From contig NZ_CP085839.1 in NCBI RefSeq assembly GCF_020715565.1, positions 1,550,001 through 1,614,000 on the forward strand: 64,000 nt of DNA, given 5' to 3'. The translations under genes were made by a program, and so were the position numbers. Positions within the stretch are counted from its first letter, which is position 1, and every line of letters starts with the position of its first letter. The stretch comes from Nocardioides sp. Kera G14 (lineage in GTDB: Bacteria; Actinomycetota; Actinomycetes; Propionibacteriales; Nocardioidaceae). A model generated the notes under the pieces. It was not told where the DNA came from and made no database searches. It was given only the letters and a program-made list of their open reading frames with translations. Of the stretch, positions 8,445 to 16,019 are shown one piece after another.

Positions 8445-9828
8445 ACCTCAACCCGAGGCCCCGGCGCTCCTCGAACGACGTCGTCCGACGATCGGCTGCG
8501 TGGTGCCGGCCTACAACGAGGCGATGTCGATCGCTGGCGTCCTCGACTCCATGCTGTCGCAGACCTGCCGGCCTGATGCCATCCATGTCATCGTCAACAA
8601 CACCACGGACGACACAGCGAGAATCGCCGCGTGGTACGCCGGCGTCCACGAGATGGTCGTGAACGGCGAGCGGATGTTCACCGAGATCCACGTCCACGAC
8701 CTGGGCACGATGGATGACAAGAAGGTCGGCGCCTTGAACTACGGCTTCCGCCTGGTCGACGGCATGGACTACCTCCTGGGTATCGACGGCGACACCTCGG
8801 CCGACCCACGCGCGGTCGAGTACCTCGTCCAAGAGATGGAGACCGATCCGAGCATCGGTGGCATCTCGGCGATCTACAGCATCGATGACACCGCGATCGA
8901 CGGCCTGATGGCCAAGTTCCTGATCTGTGGCCAGCGGGCCCAGTTCTCGGCCTTCAACATGCGCAACCTGCTCAACGACCGCCAGATGGCGGTACTCGGG
9001 GGCCAGCTGTCCATCTTCTCCATGGAGGCGCTCCACGCCGTGGTGGCCGAGGGGCATCAGATCCAGCCGTGGCTCACGGTGAGCGAGGTCGAGGACTCGC
9101 TGCTGTCGCTGCAGATCCAGAGCGCGGGCTACAAGACGATGATCAGCAAGGATTCCCGCGCCAACGTGGGCGGAATGCTCACCATGAAGTCCCTGGACGC
9201 ACAGCAGGTGAAGTGGAACTACGGCTGCATCGATCTGATGTGGCCCGGCGTACGGAACGGGCACCGCGGCCAGCCCTTCCACCCGAATCTCCGCATCCGG
9301 TGGCTCGACAACTTCTCCATGCTGTTCAACGGCCTGACGCGGTTGGGTTTCTTCACACTGCTCACCTGCTCACTCCTGTTCCACGCCTTCGTGTTCACTG
9401 TGTGGTGGGCGATCCCGCCGGTCGCTGGCTGGCTTCTGAACATCCGCATCGCCCACACCATGGGCCGGCCACACCTGTCCGACTACCTCTTCGCGGGCCT
9501 CTTCCTGCCGGCCGAGCTCTATACATGGGTGCGCCTGGGCCACTTCGTGCGCGCCTGGTCGAAGTTCTTCTTCGCCCGAGCCGCGAACAACTGGGAACTG
9601 CAGGCTCAGGCGGAATCGGGCAGCGCCCGCAGCACTTACCTGGTGCCGTTCATGGTCGCCTGTCTCACCTACGTCGCAGGTGTGGTCGCATTCGATCAAC
9701 TGCTCTCGGTCCAGGCCAAGTCGGACGTCCTCTGGGTGTCATGGCGCGTACTCGGCGCCATCACCGTCTTCCAGACCTTCTGGATGGCGTTCCAGCTCCT
9801 GCGTCCATATAAGGGTTACAAGGCATGA
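8434..9828 (+). CDS. processive family 2 glycosyltransferase (membrane polysaccharide synthase)
   Basis: 464 residues. The GT-A domain of the cellulose/hyaluronan synthase type has VVPAYNEA for nucleotide binding, DGD at 118-120 (metal/UDP), ED at 220-221 (catalytic base region) and QQVKW at 257-261, the Q-x-x-x-W acceptor motif of processive enzymes. Four or five membrane helices follow from about residue 300. No PilZ domain is fused. The motif set predicts synthesis and export of a beta-linked glycan; the nearby GH6 enzyme hints at a beta-1,4-glucan, which is inference. GAGGAGAGG precedes the ATG, inside the upstream gene. Confidence 0.9.
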   Translation: MSLEPQPEAPALLERRRPTIGCVVPAYNEAMSIAGVLDSMLSQTCRPDAIHVIVNNTTDDTARIAAWYAGVHEMVVNGERMFTEIHVHDLGTMDDKKVGALNYGFRLVDGMDYLLGIDGDTSADPRAVEYLVQEMETDPSIGGISAIYSIDDTAIDGLMAKFLICGQRAQFSAFNMRNLLNDRQMAVLGGQLSIFSMEALHAVVAEGHQIQPWLTVSEVEDSLLSLQIQSAGYKTMISKDSRANVGGMLTMKSLDAQQVKWNYGCIDLMWPGVRNGHRGQPFHPNLRIRWLDNFSMLFNGLTRLGFFTLLTCSLLFHAFVFTVWWAIPPVAGWLLNIRIAHTMGRPHLSDYLFAGLFLPAELYTWVRLGHFVRAWSKFFFARAANNWELQAQAESGSARSTYLVPFMVACLTYVAGVVAFDQLLSVQAKSDVLWVSWRVLGAITVFQTFWMAFQLLRPYKGYKA

Positions 9829-10553
9829 CAATCTCCACACGGGCCGCCGCTGCACTCGTTGCCCTGGTGCTGCCCGCACTGACCGGTTGCCAGGCGTTCG
9901 GCTCGTCACGCCCGGAGACAACGGGGACCGACGAGGTCACCACGGCCGCCGATCCGTATCAGACCCACTCGAAGATCGACGAGGCCGAGTCGGCGTTCAC
10001 CCGTGACGGGACGTTCGAAACCCATACCGCCTCGACGGGGATCGACCTCGTGATGACGGTCTACCCCACCAAGGCAACGCCCCGCACCCACGAGTGGTAC
10101 CCCGGCGGGAACAAGTACTTCACCTTCACCTTCCAGGCCTACGACCTCGACGTCGCGATGCGCGACCCGTTCAAGAACAAGCGCAAGGTCTACCTCTCTC
10201 ACGTCGAGGTCACGTCGTCGTCCAACTCCGCCAGCGGGCTCGCGACCACGCCGTACACGCTCGACGCCGACCCGCTCGACGTCACACTCGACCCCGATCC
10301 CCTCAAGTCCGCCAAGTACGGCCAGCTCATCACCTCGCCCAAGGGGTCGCTGGAGGTGCGGAACCAGGTGATCGGGGAGCTGCCCGACGATACGACCGAG
10401 GTGACCCTGGACTTCAAGTTCAAGGTCTGGATCGAGAAGGCGGCCGGAAGCGGCCAGTACGTTCAGGACACGATTGAGGAGAAGATGCCGATCTTCATCT
10501 ACAAGAGTGACCTGCCGACGCGAGTGCTCCCCATCGCCATCGACGCCAACTGA
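9825..10553 (+). CDS. lipoprotein of the GT2 operon
   Basis: 242 residues, family not recognised. The signal peptide ends LTGC (Cys22), so it is predicted to be lipid-anchored outside the membrane. The mature part is rich in beta-strand-like stretches, e.g. YFTFTFQAYDLDVAMRDP and VYLSHVEVTSSS, suggesting one or two beta-sandwich domains. Its ATG overlaps the GT2 stop (ATGA), so the two are co-translated. A role in secreting or anchoring the polysaccharide is inferred from position only. Confidence 0.8.
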   Translation: MTISTRAAAALVALVLPALTGCQAFGSSRPETTGTDEVTTAADPYQTHSKIDEAESAFTRDGTFETHTASTGIDLVMTVYPTKATPRTHEWYPGGNKYFTFTFQAYDLDVAMRDPFKNKRKVYLSHVEVTSSSNSASGLATTPYTLDADPLDVTLDPDPLKSAKYGQLITSPKGSLEVRNQVIGELPDDTTEVTLDFKFKVWIEKAAGSGQYVQDTIEEKMPIFIYKSDLPTRVLPIAIDAN

Positions 10554-10562
10554 CCGCCGGCC

Positions 10563-11555
10563 TCATGGAGTCATGCGATAGCCGACGTTGTCGACCGTCT
10601 CGATCCAGCGTGAGGGCGTGCCCTCGTCTCGAAGCTTCCTGCGCAACGAGGCCACCTGCTGGTCGATGACGCGCTTGTCGTGCTCGGTGACGAAGTACGA
10701 GGTCACGTAGGACTCGCCGCGCGCGGACAGCACGAGGTCGGCCTTGCTCCGCACCCGCCGACCGCTGGACATCAGGGCCTTCAGGAGGCCGAACTCTTCG
10801 GGGGAGAGGGAGACGCCGGCGCCGTCCACAGTGACCTGGCCGCTCGCCGTGTGCAGCAGCAGTCCCCTGTGTGAGTAGAGACCCTGGTCGGTAGCCAAGG
10901 GATGACCGGCTGCCGGCGCTACCGCAGGGGTGTAGGGCATCGGTTCCGGCGAGGGCGACTCCGTCCAGGCCGGCACCGTCTGATGCACCTCGGGTGCGGG
11001 CTGAGGCGCTGGGTAAGGCGCGGGCTGGGGTGCAGGGTGGGCGACCGGCTGCCAGCCGGGCTCAGCCACGGGTGGGACCGCCGGTGGTGGCTGGACGGGC
11101 TCAGGGTGCGGCTGCTGAAGCGCTGTCTCTCGCCGCCAGAGCCCGTCATCGACCGGCTCCGGCACGTCTTCCCGTGAAACGCCGCGGGAGCGGCGAAGCA
11201 GGCTGCTGATTCGCGCTCGCAGCTCGCGGGGCCGGAAGGGCTTCGAGATGTACTCGTCCGCACCGGCGTTGAGGCCGGAGACCACATCGATCTCATCGTC
11301 CTGCGCGGTGATCATGATGATGTAGGTGTCGCTGAACTCGCGGATCGCTGCAGCTGCTGCGACCCCGTCCATGCCTGGCATCGAGACATCGAGCGTGGTG
11401 AGAACGGGGTTGTGGTACTTGACCGCAGCGACACCGTCCTCGCCGTTCGAGGTCAAGACGGGCTCGAAGCCACTCTGCGTGAGGACGGTGCGAAGGAGGT
11501 TGCGAACGTCGGGGTCGTCCTCGACGATCACGGCGATTTTCCGTCCGGTCTCCAT
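10563..11555 (-). CDS. OmpR-type response regulator with long Pro-rich linker
   Basis: 330 residues. The receiver domain (about 6-120) has the acidic pair VEDD, phosphoacceptor D56 in TLDVSMPGMDG and K105 in YISKPF. A Pro/Ala/Gln-rich linker of roughly 90 residues follows. The C-terminal winged helix of the Trans_reg_C type has LSPEEFGLLKALM and ends SLRRKL, IETVDNVGYRM. Likely partner of the histidine kinase at 5677-7338, with which it converges. The start METGRKIAVIVEDD is favoured because TAGGCT lies 8 nt before it; longer in-frame upstream starts would place the promoter inside the gene. Confidence 0.9.
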   Translation of the reverse strand: METGRKIAVIVEDDPDVRNLLRTVLTQSGFEPVLTSNGEDGVAAVKYHNPVLTTLDVSMPGMDGVAAAAAIREFSDTYIIMITAQDDEIDVVSGLNAGADEYISKPFRPRELRARISSLLRRSRGVSREDVPEPVDDGLWRRETALQQPHPEPVQPPPAVPPVAEPGWQPVAHPAPQPAPYPAPQPAPEVHQTVPAWTESPSPEPMPYTPAVAPAAGHPLATDQGLYSHRGLLLHTASGQVTVDGAGVSLSPEEFGLLKALMSSGRRVRSKADLVLSARGESYVTSYFVTEHDKRVIDQQVASLRRKLRDEGTPSRWIETVDNVGYRMTP

Positions 11556-11563
11556 AGGGCTGA

Positions 11564-11569
11564 AGCCTA
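11564..11569 (-). promoter_or_regulatory. -10 element for the response regulator
   Basis: TAGGCT on the minus strand, 8 nt from the ATG at 11555. Supports the short start and a leaderless mRNA. Confidence 0.45.
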
Positions 11570-12574
11570 GCCGGACCATCCTGCTGCCCGAGCGAGCGCC
11601 ACGGCTCGTGCGGGCCAGAAAGTGCCGGCGGCTGGTCCGCCGTTGCACGTACCGTCGCTCTCGCCGGGGGGCTTGATCCATAGGTGGGCGTCGAGCCCGG
11701 TGCCGTCCTGGACTGCCGCAGGCGACTCGCCCAGGGCCTGATCGGCGGGGTTACACCAGTCGCCACCCGTGGCACCGTGACCGTTGCGACTGGAGTCGAT
11801 CACGTAGTGGGCGCCGGGCAGCGCAGTCCGAAGTGTCTCTGCATAGGCGCGCTCGCCCGCGTCGCCGTCATAACCCGAGACGTTGACGGAGAAGCCACGC
11901 GTCCGTTCGATGCCGATGGTGGAAAGCATCTGGGCCATCTGCTCGGCCGGAACCCAGTCGGCATGCCCGGCGTCGACATAGATCGTCGCTGCGCTCGACA
12001 GGGCACCGATGGCACCATCGAGCAGTTCTTCACGCTGTTCGACGAGGTTGCACGCCAGCGCCGAGGCGAGGGCGTCGGGTTCCAGGATGACAACCGGGTC
12101 GCCGGAGAGCGCGCCGCCGATCGCCTGAACCCATGCGGAGTATCCCGACGGATCGAGCCCGCCGGAGGAATGTCCGCCTGAACAGTCCCGCGCCGGAATC
12201 CCGTAGATCACGAAGACCGGTAGCTGCGTGCCCGCCGCGGCGATGACCGACCGTACGAACGTCGCGACCTCGTCGGTGGGATGCTCCTCCGGTGTCAACC
12301 AGATCGCCGTGGGTGTCAGGGCGATGCGTTGCACCAGCGCCTGTTCTTCGCCGGTCAGGGCTGATGCCGCCGCCCCGGCCTTCTGTTCCGGCCACACGTA
12401 GAGCGGTCGCGACGCGAACGGATTGTCGCCGGAGGAGGGCGTGACCGTGACCATCGGAGGCAAGGAGGTGGATTCTGTCTGGGTGGCCGAGGGGGGCACC
12501 TTCTCGGATGCCCCGCACGCCGCGAGGAGCAGTGCTGCCGATGCTGCCACGACCAATGGGCTCAGCGCGCGCAT
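11567..12574 (-). CDS. GH6 family glucanase lipoprotein
   Basis: 335 residues. The lipoprotein signal peptide has lipobox LLAAC (Cys20), followed by a Ser/Thr/Pro linker and a glycoside hydrolase family 6 domain. Landmarks in order: VIYGIPARDCSGG (D130, the auxiliary Asp of the RDC motif), LEPDAL (D167, the proton donor position), IYVDAGHADW, GFSVNVSGY, YVIDSSRNG, DWCNP and LWIKPPGESDG. These fit an active endo- or exo-beta-1,4-glucanase. In Streptomyces a GH6 enzyme accompanies the cellulose-like synthase CslA, so this protein is probably an editing or release hydrolase for the GT2 product. GGGAGA lies before the ATG, and a TACTAT -10 precedes that. It follows closely upstream of the regulator gene on the same strand. 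Confidence 0.92.
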   Translation of the reverse strand: MRALSPLVVAASAALLLAACGASEKVPPSATQTESTSLPPMVTVTPSSGDNPFASRPLYVWPEQKAGAAASALTGEEQALVQRIALTPTAIWLTPEEHPTDEVATFVRSVIAAAGTQLPVFVIYGIPARDCSGGHSSGGLDPSGYSAWVQAIGGALSGDPVVILEPDALASALACNLVEQREELLDGAIGALSSAATIYVDAGHADWVPAEQMAQMLSTIGIERTRGFSVNVSGYDGDAGERAYAETLRTALPGAHYVIDSSRNGHGATGGDWCNPADQALGESPAAVQDGTGLDAHLWIKPPGESDGTCNGGPAAGTFWPARAVALARAAGWSG

Positions 12575-12591
12575 AGTTCTCCCACGGGGCC

Positions 12592-12597
12592 ATAGTA
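12592..12597 (-). promoter_or_regulatory. -10 element for the GH6 gene
   Basis: TACTAT on the minus strand, 17 nt from the ATG at 12574, leaving room for the GGGAGA ribosome-binding site. Divergent from the promoter at 12630. Confidence 0.35.
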
Positions 12598-12629
12598 CGG
12601 AAGACGCCGTTGAGCGGGCCTGCCACACG

Positions 12630-12635
12630 TAGAGT
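12630..12635 (+). promoter_or_regulatory. -10 element for the secreted CarboxypepD_reg-like gene
   Basis: TAGAGT, 7 nt before the ATG at 12643. Supports that start over the GTG at 12634, which overlaps the hexamer. Confidence 0.4.
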
Positions 12636-12642
12636 GACGCCC

Positions 12643-13668
12643 ATGGGATGGAGGAGGCCTGCCTGCTGCGCGGTCGCGATTCTCGCGCTGGCGTTCGGGC
12701 TGTTTCCTCGCTTGCCCCAGCCTGCAGCGCAGGCAGCAACCAGCTCCACCGTCTTCGGGGTCGTGACGACACACACGCACGTTCCCGTGCGGGTCAGCGT
12801 CGCCCTCTTCACCGTCGACTGGACGTATCTCGGAACGCGCATGTCCACGCGGGGCGGGGTCTTCCGCTTCAACCATCTTCCCGCAGGCACCTATCGCCTC
12901 CAGGCGACCGACGTCCGCCCGGCATGGAACGTGAAGAAGCTGGCACGCACCGATGCAACGGTCGCCGTGGGGAGCGGGGCGGCGGTCGAACGGGACATCG
13001 TGATGGGAAAGGGCGCCTTCGTCACCGGGACCGTGCGCGTCGGCAGGGGCCACGGTACGGCGGGCAGGCGCGCCACGATCGCGGTCGCCAGTGAGTACGG
13101 CGCGTCGTACACGACCGTCGCAGACAAGCGTGGGCGTTTCGCAGTGGCTGGCCTTCCTGGCGGACAGAGCTACTCGGTCTTCACGTGGGACAAGCGTGCA
13201 CGCTGGACCGGCCGCAGCATCTGGCTCGGGCGCCTCAAGGCGGGCAAAGGGCGAAACCTCCACGTGAGACTCAAGACAGCGTCCGGCTCCTACGCGGGGA
13301 TCCTGCGAGTGGGCGGCACACCGGCGAACGGCACGATCTGGGCAACGGTGGTGAGCCGAGCCAACGGCCAGTGGTGGACGGCGCCCATCGTGAACGGCGA
13401 CCTGTCCCGCTTCCGCGGGCTCTATCCGGGCGCCTATGTGCTCAAGCTTCCGCGGACCAGCCAGATGCCTGCGCAGGATCTTGCGTTGCCCGTCGTGCGC
13501 TCCGGGCGGACGACGCTCGCCCGGGTGGACGCGCGTCCCGCGCGCGCTCCTTCCGTGTCGCCCTCAGCATCGCCGTCAGCGTCGCCCTCTGTGTCGCCCT
13601 CCGTATCGCCGTCGGCCAGCGCGAGCGCGACGGCGAGTGCAACTGCGGAAGGGTCTCCGATCAGCTGA
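12643..13668 (+). CDS. secreted carboxypeptidase-regulatory-like protein
   Basis: 341 residues. A signal peptide with an ACCAVAILALAF core likely cleaves after AAQAA. At least two repeats of a beta-sandwich resembling the carboxypeptidase regulatory / Cna-B fold follow (FRFNHLPAGTYRLQA at about 80-95; RFAVAGLPGGQSYSV at about 165-180), plus a third weaker one (LYPGAYVLKL). The C-terminal tail is a low-complexity Ser-Pro-Ala stretch (about 297-341). No LPXTG. It diverges from the GH6 gene, so it may belong to the same surface-glycan system; function unknown. Confidence 0.8.
   Translation: MGWRRPACCAVAILALAFGLFPRLPQPAAQAATSSTVFGVVTTHTHVPVRVSVALFTVDWTYLGTRMSTRGGVFRFNHLPAGTYRLQATDVRPAWNVKKLARTDATVAVGSGAAVERDIVMGKGAFVTGTVRVGRGHGTAGRRATIAVASEYGASYTTVADKRGRFAVAGLPGGQSYSVFTWDKRARWTGRSIWLGRLKAGKGRNLHVRLKTASGSYAGILRVGGTPANGTIWATVVSRANGQWWTAPIVNGDLSRFRGLYPGAYVLKLPRTSQMPAQDLALPVVRSGRTTLARVDARPARAPSVSPSASPSASPSVSPSVSPSASASATASATAEGSPIS
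13556..13645 (+). repeat. Ser-Pro coding microsatellite-like repeat
   Basis: Imperfect tandem units of the type TCGCCCTCxG/TCGCCGTCxG encode the PS(A/V)SPS tail of the secreted protein. Length variation between strains is plausible. Confidence 0.6.
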
Positions 13669-14215
13669 GTCGGCGCCCGTAGTCGGGCAGGTCGAACTTC
13701 CGCTCGTAAAGACCACCGCGGAAGTCGCTCGGGAGATTGCCCACGGACGCGATGATCGTGAACCCCTTGGCGACGATCGCAGTCCGGCAGCGGACCTTGC
13801 TGTGCACGAGGCCCTCACCGTCCCCACGGCCGCAGATGCCGTTGACCGTGTAGCCGGCCCGACGGAGCTTCGGGCGCTGCGCCTTGGCGTCGGCCTGATG
13901 GCGCCCGGTCACGAAGAAGACCTTCACCCCGAGCTCGTGCGCGCGCTGCGCGAAGGCCAGCGTCTTTCGCACCGGTCGCGGCCAGGCGTAGTGCGTCGCC
14001 AGCGACGTGTTGTCGATGTCGAGCACGATCGCAAGGTGGTCACCGCCGCGCGCGACGCGCCTGTCCAGGTAGGGGATCGCGGGCTTCATCGCGACCGCCA
14101 CGTCGTGCAGCCACACCTTCTTGCTGGCCAACCCGGCCGCGTTGGCCGGGGACGCCGACAGGAAGGGCAGGAGGAGCAGGAGAGCGAGTCCGAGGAGCAT
14201 CCGAGAGGCACGCAT
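13661..14215 (-). CDS. secreted HAD-superfamily acid phosphatase-like protein
   Basis: 184 residues. An N-terminal signal peptide (LLGLALLLLLPFLSASPANA) is followed by a HAD core: LDIDNTSL supplies the DxDNT nucleophile motif I, VFFVTGRH is motif II and KVRCRTAIVAKGFTIIASVGNLPSDFRGG carries the motif III/IV region (the last Asp-rich turn reads GNLPSD). This matches the HAD class IIIB/C-like acid phosphatases. It should act outside the membrane. The ATG at 14215 is chosen; a GTG 24 bp upstream is an alternative. The 3' end overlaps the convergent upstream gene by 8 bp. Confidence 0.82.
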   Translation of the reverse strand: MRASRMLLGLALLLLLPFLSASPANAAGLASKKVWLHDVAVAMKPAIPYLDRRVARGGDHLAIVLDIDNTSLATHYAWPRPVRKTLAFAQRAHELGVKVFFVTGRHQADAKAQRPKLRRAGYTVNGICGRGDGEGLVHSKVRCRTAIVAKGFTIIASVGNLPSDFRGGLYERKFDLPDYGRRLS

Positions 14216-14259
14216 GGCTTCGACACTAATGGTTGGCACCCCAGCCGACAGGAATGCGA

Positions 14260-14288
14260 AAGGCCCCGGATCACTGATCCGGGGCCTT
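14260..14288 (-). terminator. hairpin terminator after tRNA-Leu
   Basis: Perfect 14-bp inverted repeat AAGGCCCCGGATCA / TGATCCGGGGCCTT with a one-base centre. It lies 10 bp past the tRNA 3' end and is followed on the minus strand by TTTCGCATT. It stands between the tRNA and the downstream HAD gene on the same strand. Confidence 0.8.
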
Positions 14289-14297
14289 GCAATCGCG

Positions 14298-14382
14298 TGC
14301 GCGAGGGGGGACTTGAACCCCCACCCACTATACGTGGACTAGCACCTCAAGCTAGCGCGTCTGCCTATTCCGCCACCCGCGC
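14298..14382 (-). tRNA. tRNA-Leu (anticodon GAG)
   Basis: 85-nt cloverleaf on the minus strand. Acceptor GCGCGGG pairs with CTCGCGC (one G-T pair), the discriminator is A, and the anticodon stem CTAGC/GCTAG encloses loop TTGAGGT with GAG at 14346-14348. A long variable arm (CCAC/GTGG) is typical of tRNA-Leu, and the T arm is GGGGG-TTCAAGT-CCCCC. CCA is not encoded. It reads CUC (and CUU) codons. Confidence 0.96.
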
Positions 14383-14435
14383 GAGTGCGGACAGAACGTT
14401 AGCAGTGTGGCCGCTGTGGCACTAATCGGGATCGA

Positions 14436-14441
14436 TACGGT
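14436..14441 (+). promoter_or_regulatory. -10 element for the M20 hydrolase
   Basis: TACGGT, 6 nt before the ATG at 14448; leaderless pattern. Divergent from the tRNA gene. Confidence 0.35.
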
Positions 14442-14447
14442 GGAGTC

Positions 14448-15767
14448 ATGGCCTTTGACGACCGTACCTACGACCCGGCTGGCGAGGTCGTCGACCTGTG
14501 CCGGGAGCTCATCCGCATCGACACGAGCAACTACGGCAACGAGCCCGGACCGGGGGAGAGGCCTGCGGCGGAGTACGTCGCCAGCCTGCTCGACGAGGTC
14601 GGGATCGAGGCGACTCTCCACGAGTCGACGCCCGGTCGCACCAACATGATCGCGCACTGGGGCGGCGACGGCTCTCGCGACGACGCGCTCCTCATCCACG
14701 GCCACCTCGACGTCGTACCGGCGGAGGCGAGCGACTGGCAGGTCGATCCGTTCTCCGGCGAGATCAAGGACGGCTACGTGTGGGGCCGCGGCGCGGTGGA
14801 CATGAAGGACTTCGACGCGATGGTCCTCAGCATCGTGCGGGCACGCCAGCGGGCCGGCGTACGTCCGAAGCGTCCTGTGGTGCTGGCCTTCACCGCGGAC
14901 GAGGAGGCGGGCGGCCACCACGGCGCCGAGCCCTTGGTGAAGGACCTGCGTGAGCACTTCGACGGTGTGACGGAGGCTGTGGGTGAGGTCGGTGGCTTCA
15001 GCACGACGATCCGAGGGAAGCGGCTCTACCTGATCGAGGCCGCGGAGAAGGGGATGGCGTGGATGCGCCTCACCGCTCGCGGCACAGCGGGCCACGGCTC
15101 GATGATCAACCGCGACAACGCCGTCAGCCGCCTGGCGGGCGCGGTGGCACGGATCGGTGCGCACGAGTGGCCAGTGACGCTGACGCCGACGATGGAGACG
15201 CTGCTGGCCGCCGTCGGTGAGATCGCCGGCGTGGAGGCGACACCGGACAACGCCGAGTCGCTCGTTGAGGAGTTCGGCCCTGCCGCGCGCATGATCGGCG
15301 CGACGCTGCGCAACGTCAGCAACCCGACGATGTTCGGCGCCGGCTACAAGGTCAACGTCATCCCCACCGAGGCGACGGCACACGTCGATGGCCGTTTCCT
15401 GCCCGGCTCGGACGACGGATTCTTCGAGACGATCTCGAAGCTCGTCGGTGACGGCATCGACATCGACTTCGTCTCCAACCAGAAGAGCTGGGAGATGCCG
15501 TACGCCGGCACGGCGATCTCCGACGCCATCGCGCAGTCGCTCCTCGCCGAGGACCCGGAGGCCCTCGTGGCGCCGTACCTCATGAGCGCCGGGACCGATG
15601 CCAAGCACTTCAGCACCCTCGGCATCCGGACCTACGGCTTCGCGCCGCTGCGACTGCCCGAGGACCTGGACTTCACCGGCCTCTTCCACGGCGTGGACGA
15701 GCGCGTCCCGGTCGACGCACTCGAGTTCGGGGCACGGGTCTTCGACCGGTTCCTCGACCTCTGCTGA
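14448..15767 (+). CDS. M20 family metallo-hydrolase (peptidase/deacylase)
   Basis: 439 residues of the DapE/ArgE/ACY1 superfamily. The di-zinc site is visible: LLIHGHLDVVP (H-x-D), GRGAVDMKDF (bridging Asp), TADEEAGG (catalytic Glu-Glu), and later AGTDAKHF with a metal-binding His. A dimerisation lid domain lies between about residues 200 and 310 (TARGTAGHGSM). It hydrolyses an amide bond in a peptide or N-acyl amino acid; the substrate is not deducible. Cytosolic, no signal peptide. Many actinobacterial homologues are annotated only as M20/M25/M40 hydrolases. Confidence 0.92.
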   Translation: MAFDDRTYDPAGEVVDLCRELIRIDTSNYGNEPGPGERPAAEYVASLLDEVGIEATLHESTPGRTNMIAHWGGDGSRDDALLIHGHLDVVPAEASDWQVDPFSGEIKDGYVWGRGAVDMKDFDAMVLSIVRARQRAGVRPKRPVVLAFTADEEAGGHHGAEPLVKDLREHFDGVTEAVGEVGGFSTTIRGKRLYLIEAAEKGMAWMRLTARGTAGHGSMINRDNAVSRLAGAVARIGAHEWPVTLTPTMETLLAAVGEIAGVEATPDNAESLVEEFGPAARMIGATLRNVSNPTMFGAGYKVNVIPTEATAHVDGRFLPGSDDGFFETISKLVGDGIDIDFVSNQKSWEMPYAGTAISDAIAQSLLAEDPEALVAPYLMSAGTDAKHFSTLGIRTYGFAPLRLPEDLDFTGLFHGVDERVPVDALEFGARVFDRFLDLC

Positions 15768-15778
15768 ACGCTGAGGGG

Positions 15779-15997
15779 TCAGGCCGTGCGGACGGCGCGG
15801 ATGATCTTGCGGCGCAGGATGATCCGGCGCTTGCCGTCGTTGCCGATCCGGACGCGGTCGAGCACCCAGCCACCCTGCTCCGCGCGCTCCACGAGGAAGC
15901 GGGTGACGGCGTTGCGGGACAGCGCGCGTTCCAGCACGACCGAGTCGAACTCCCATTCCACGCCGGGAGCTGGTGGGCGACGGTTGATGGCGGCCAT
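15779..15997 (-). CDS. DUF5703 family protein
   Basis: 72-residue basic protein. It matches my memory of the actinobacterial DUF5703 family: WEFDSVVLERALSRNAVTRF, then ERAEQGGWVLDRVRI and a C-terminal RRIILRRKIIR. Function unknown in the family. The start at MAAINRRPPAPG is preferred; a longer in-frame start at 16087 would run into the next gene. It lies between the M20 hydrolase (convergent, 11 bp) and an aldo/keto reductase on the same strand. Confidence 0.8.
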   Translation of the reverse strand: MAAINRRPPAPGVEWEFDSVVLERALSRNAVTRFLVERAEQGGWVLDRVRIGNDGKRRIILRRKIIRAVRTA

Positions 15998-16019
15998 GCG
16001 GATCCTTCCGGTCGGGTGA

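Noticed and set aside
14298-14382. tRNA-Leu as an integration site for a mobile element
   Set aside because: No integrase, no direct repeat of the tRNA 3' end, and the flanks are ordinary chromosomal genes.
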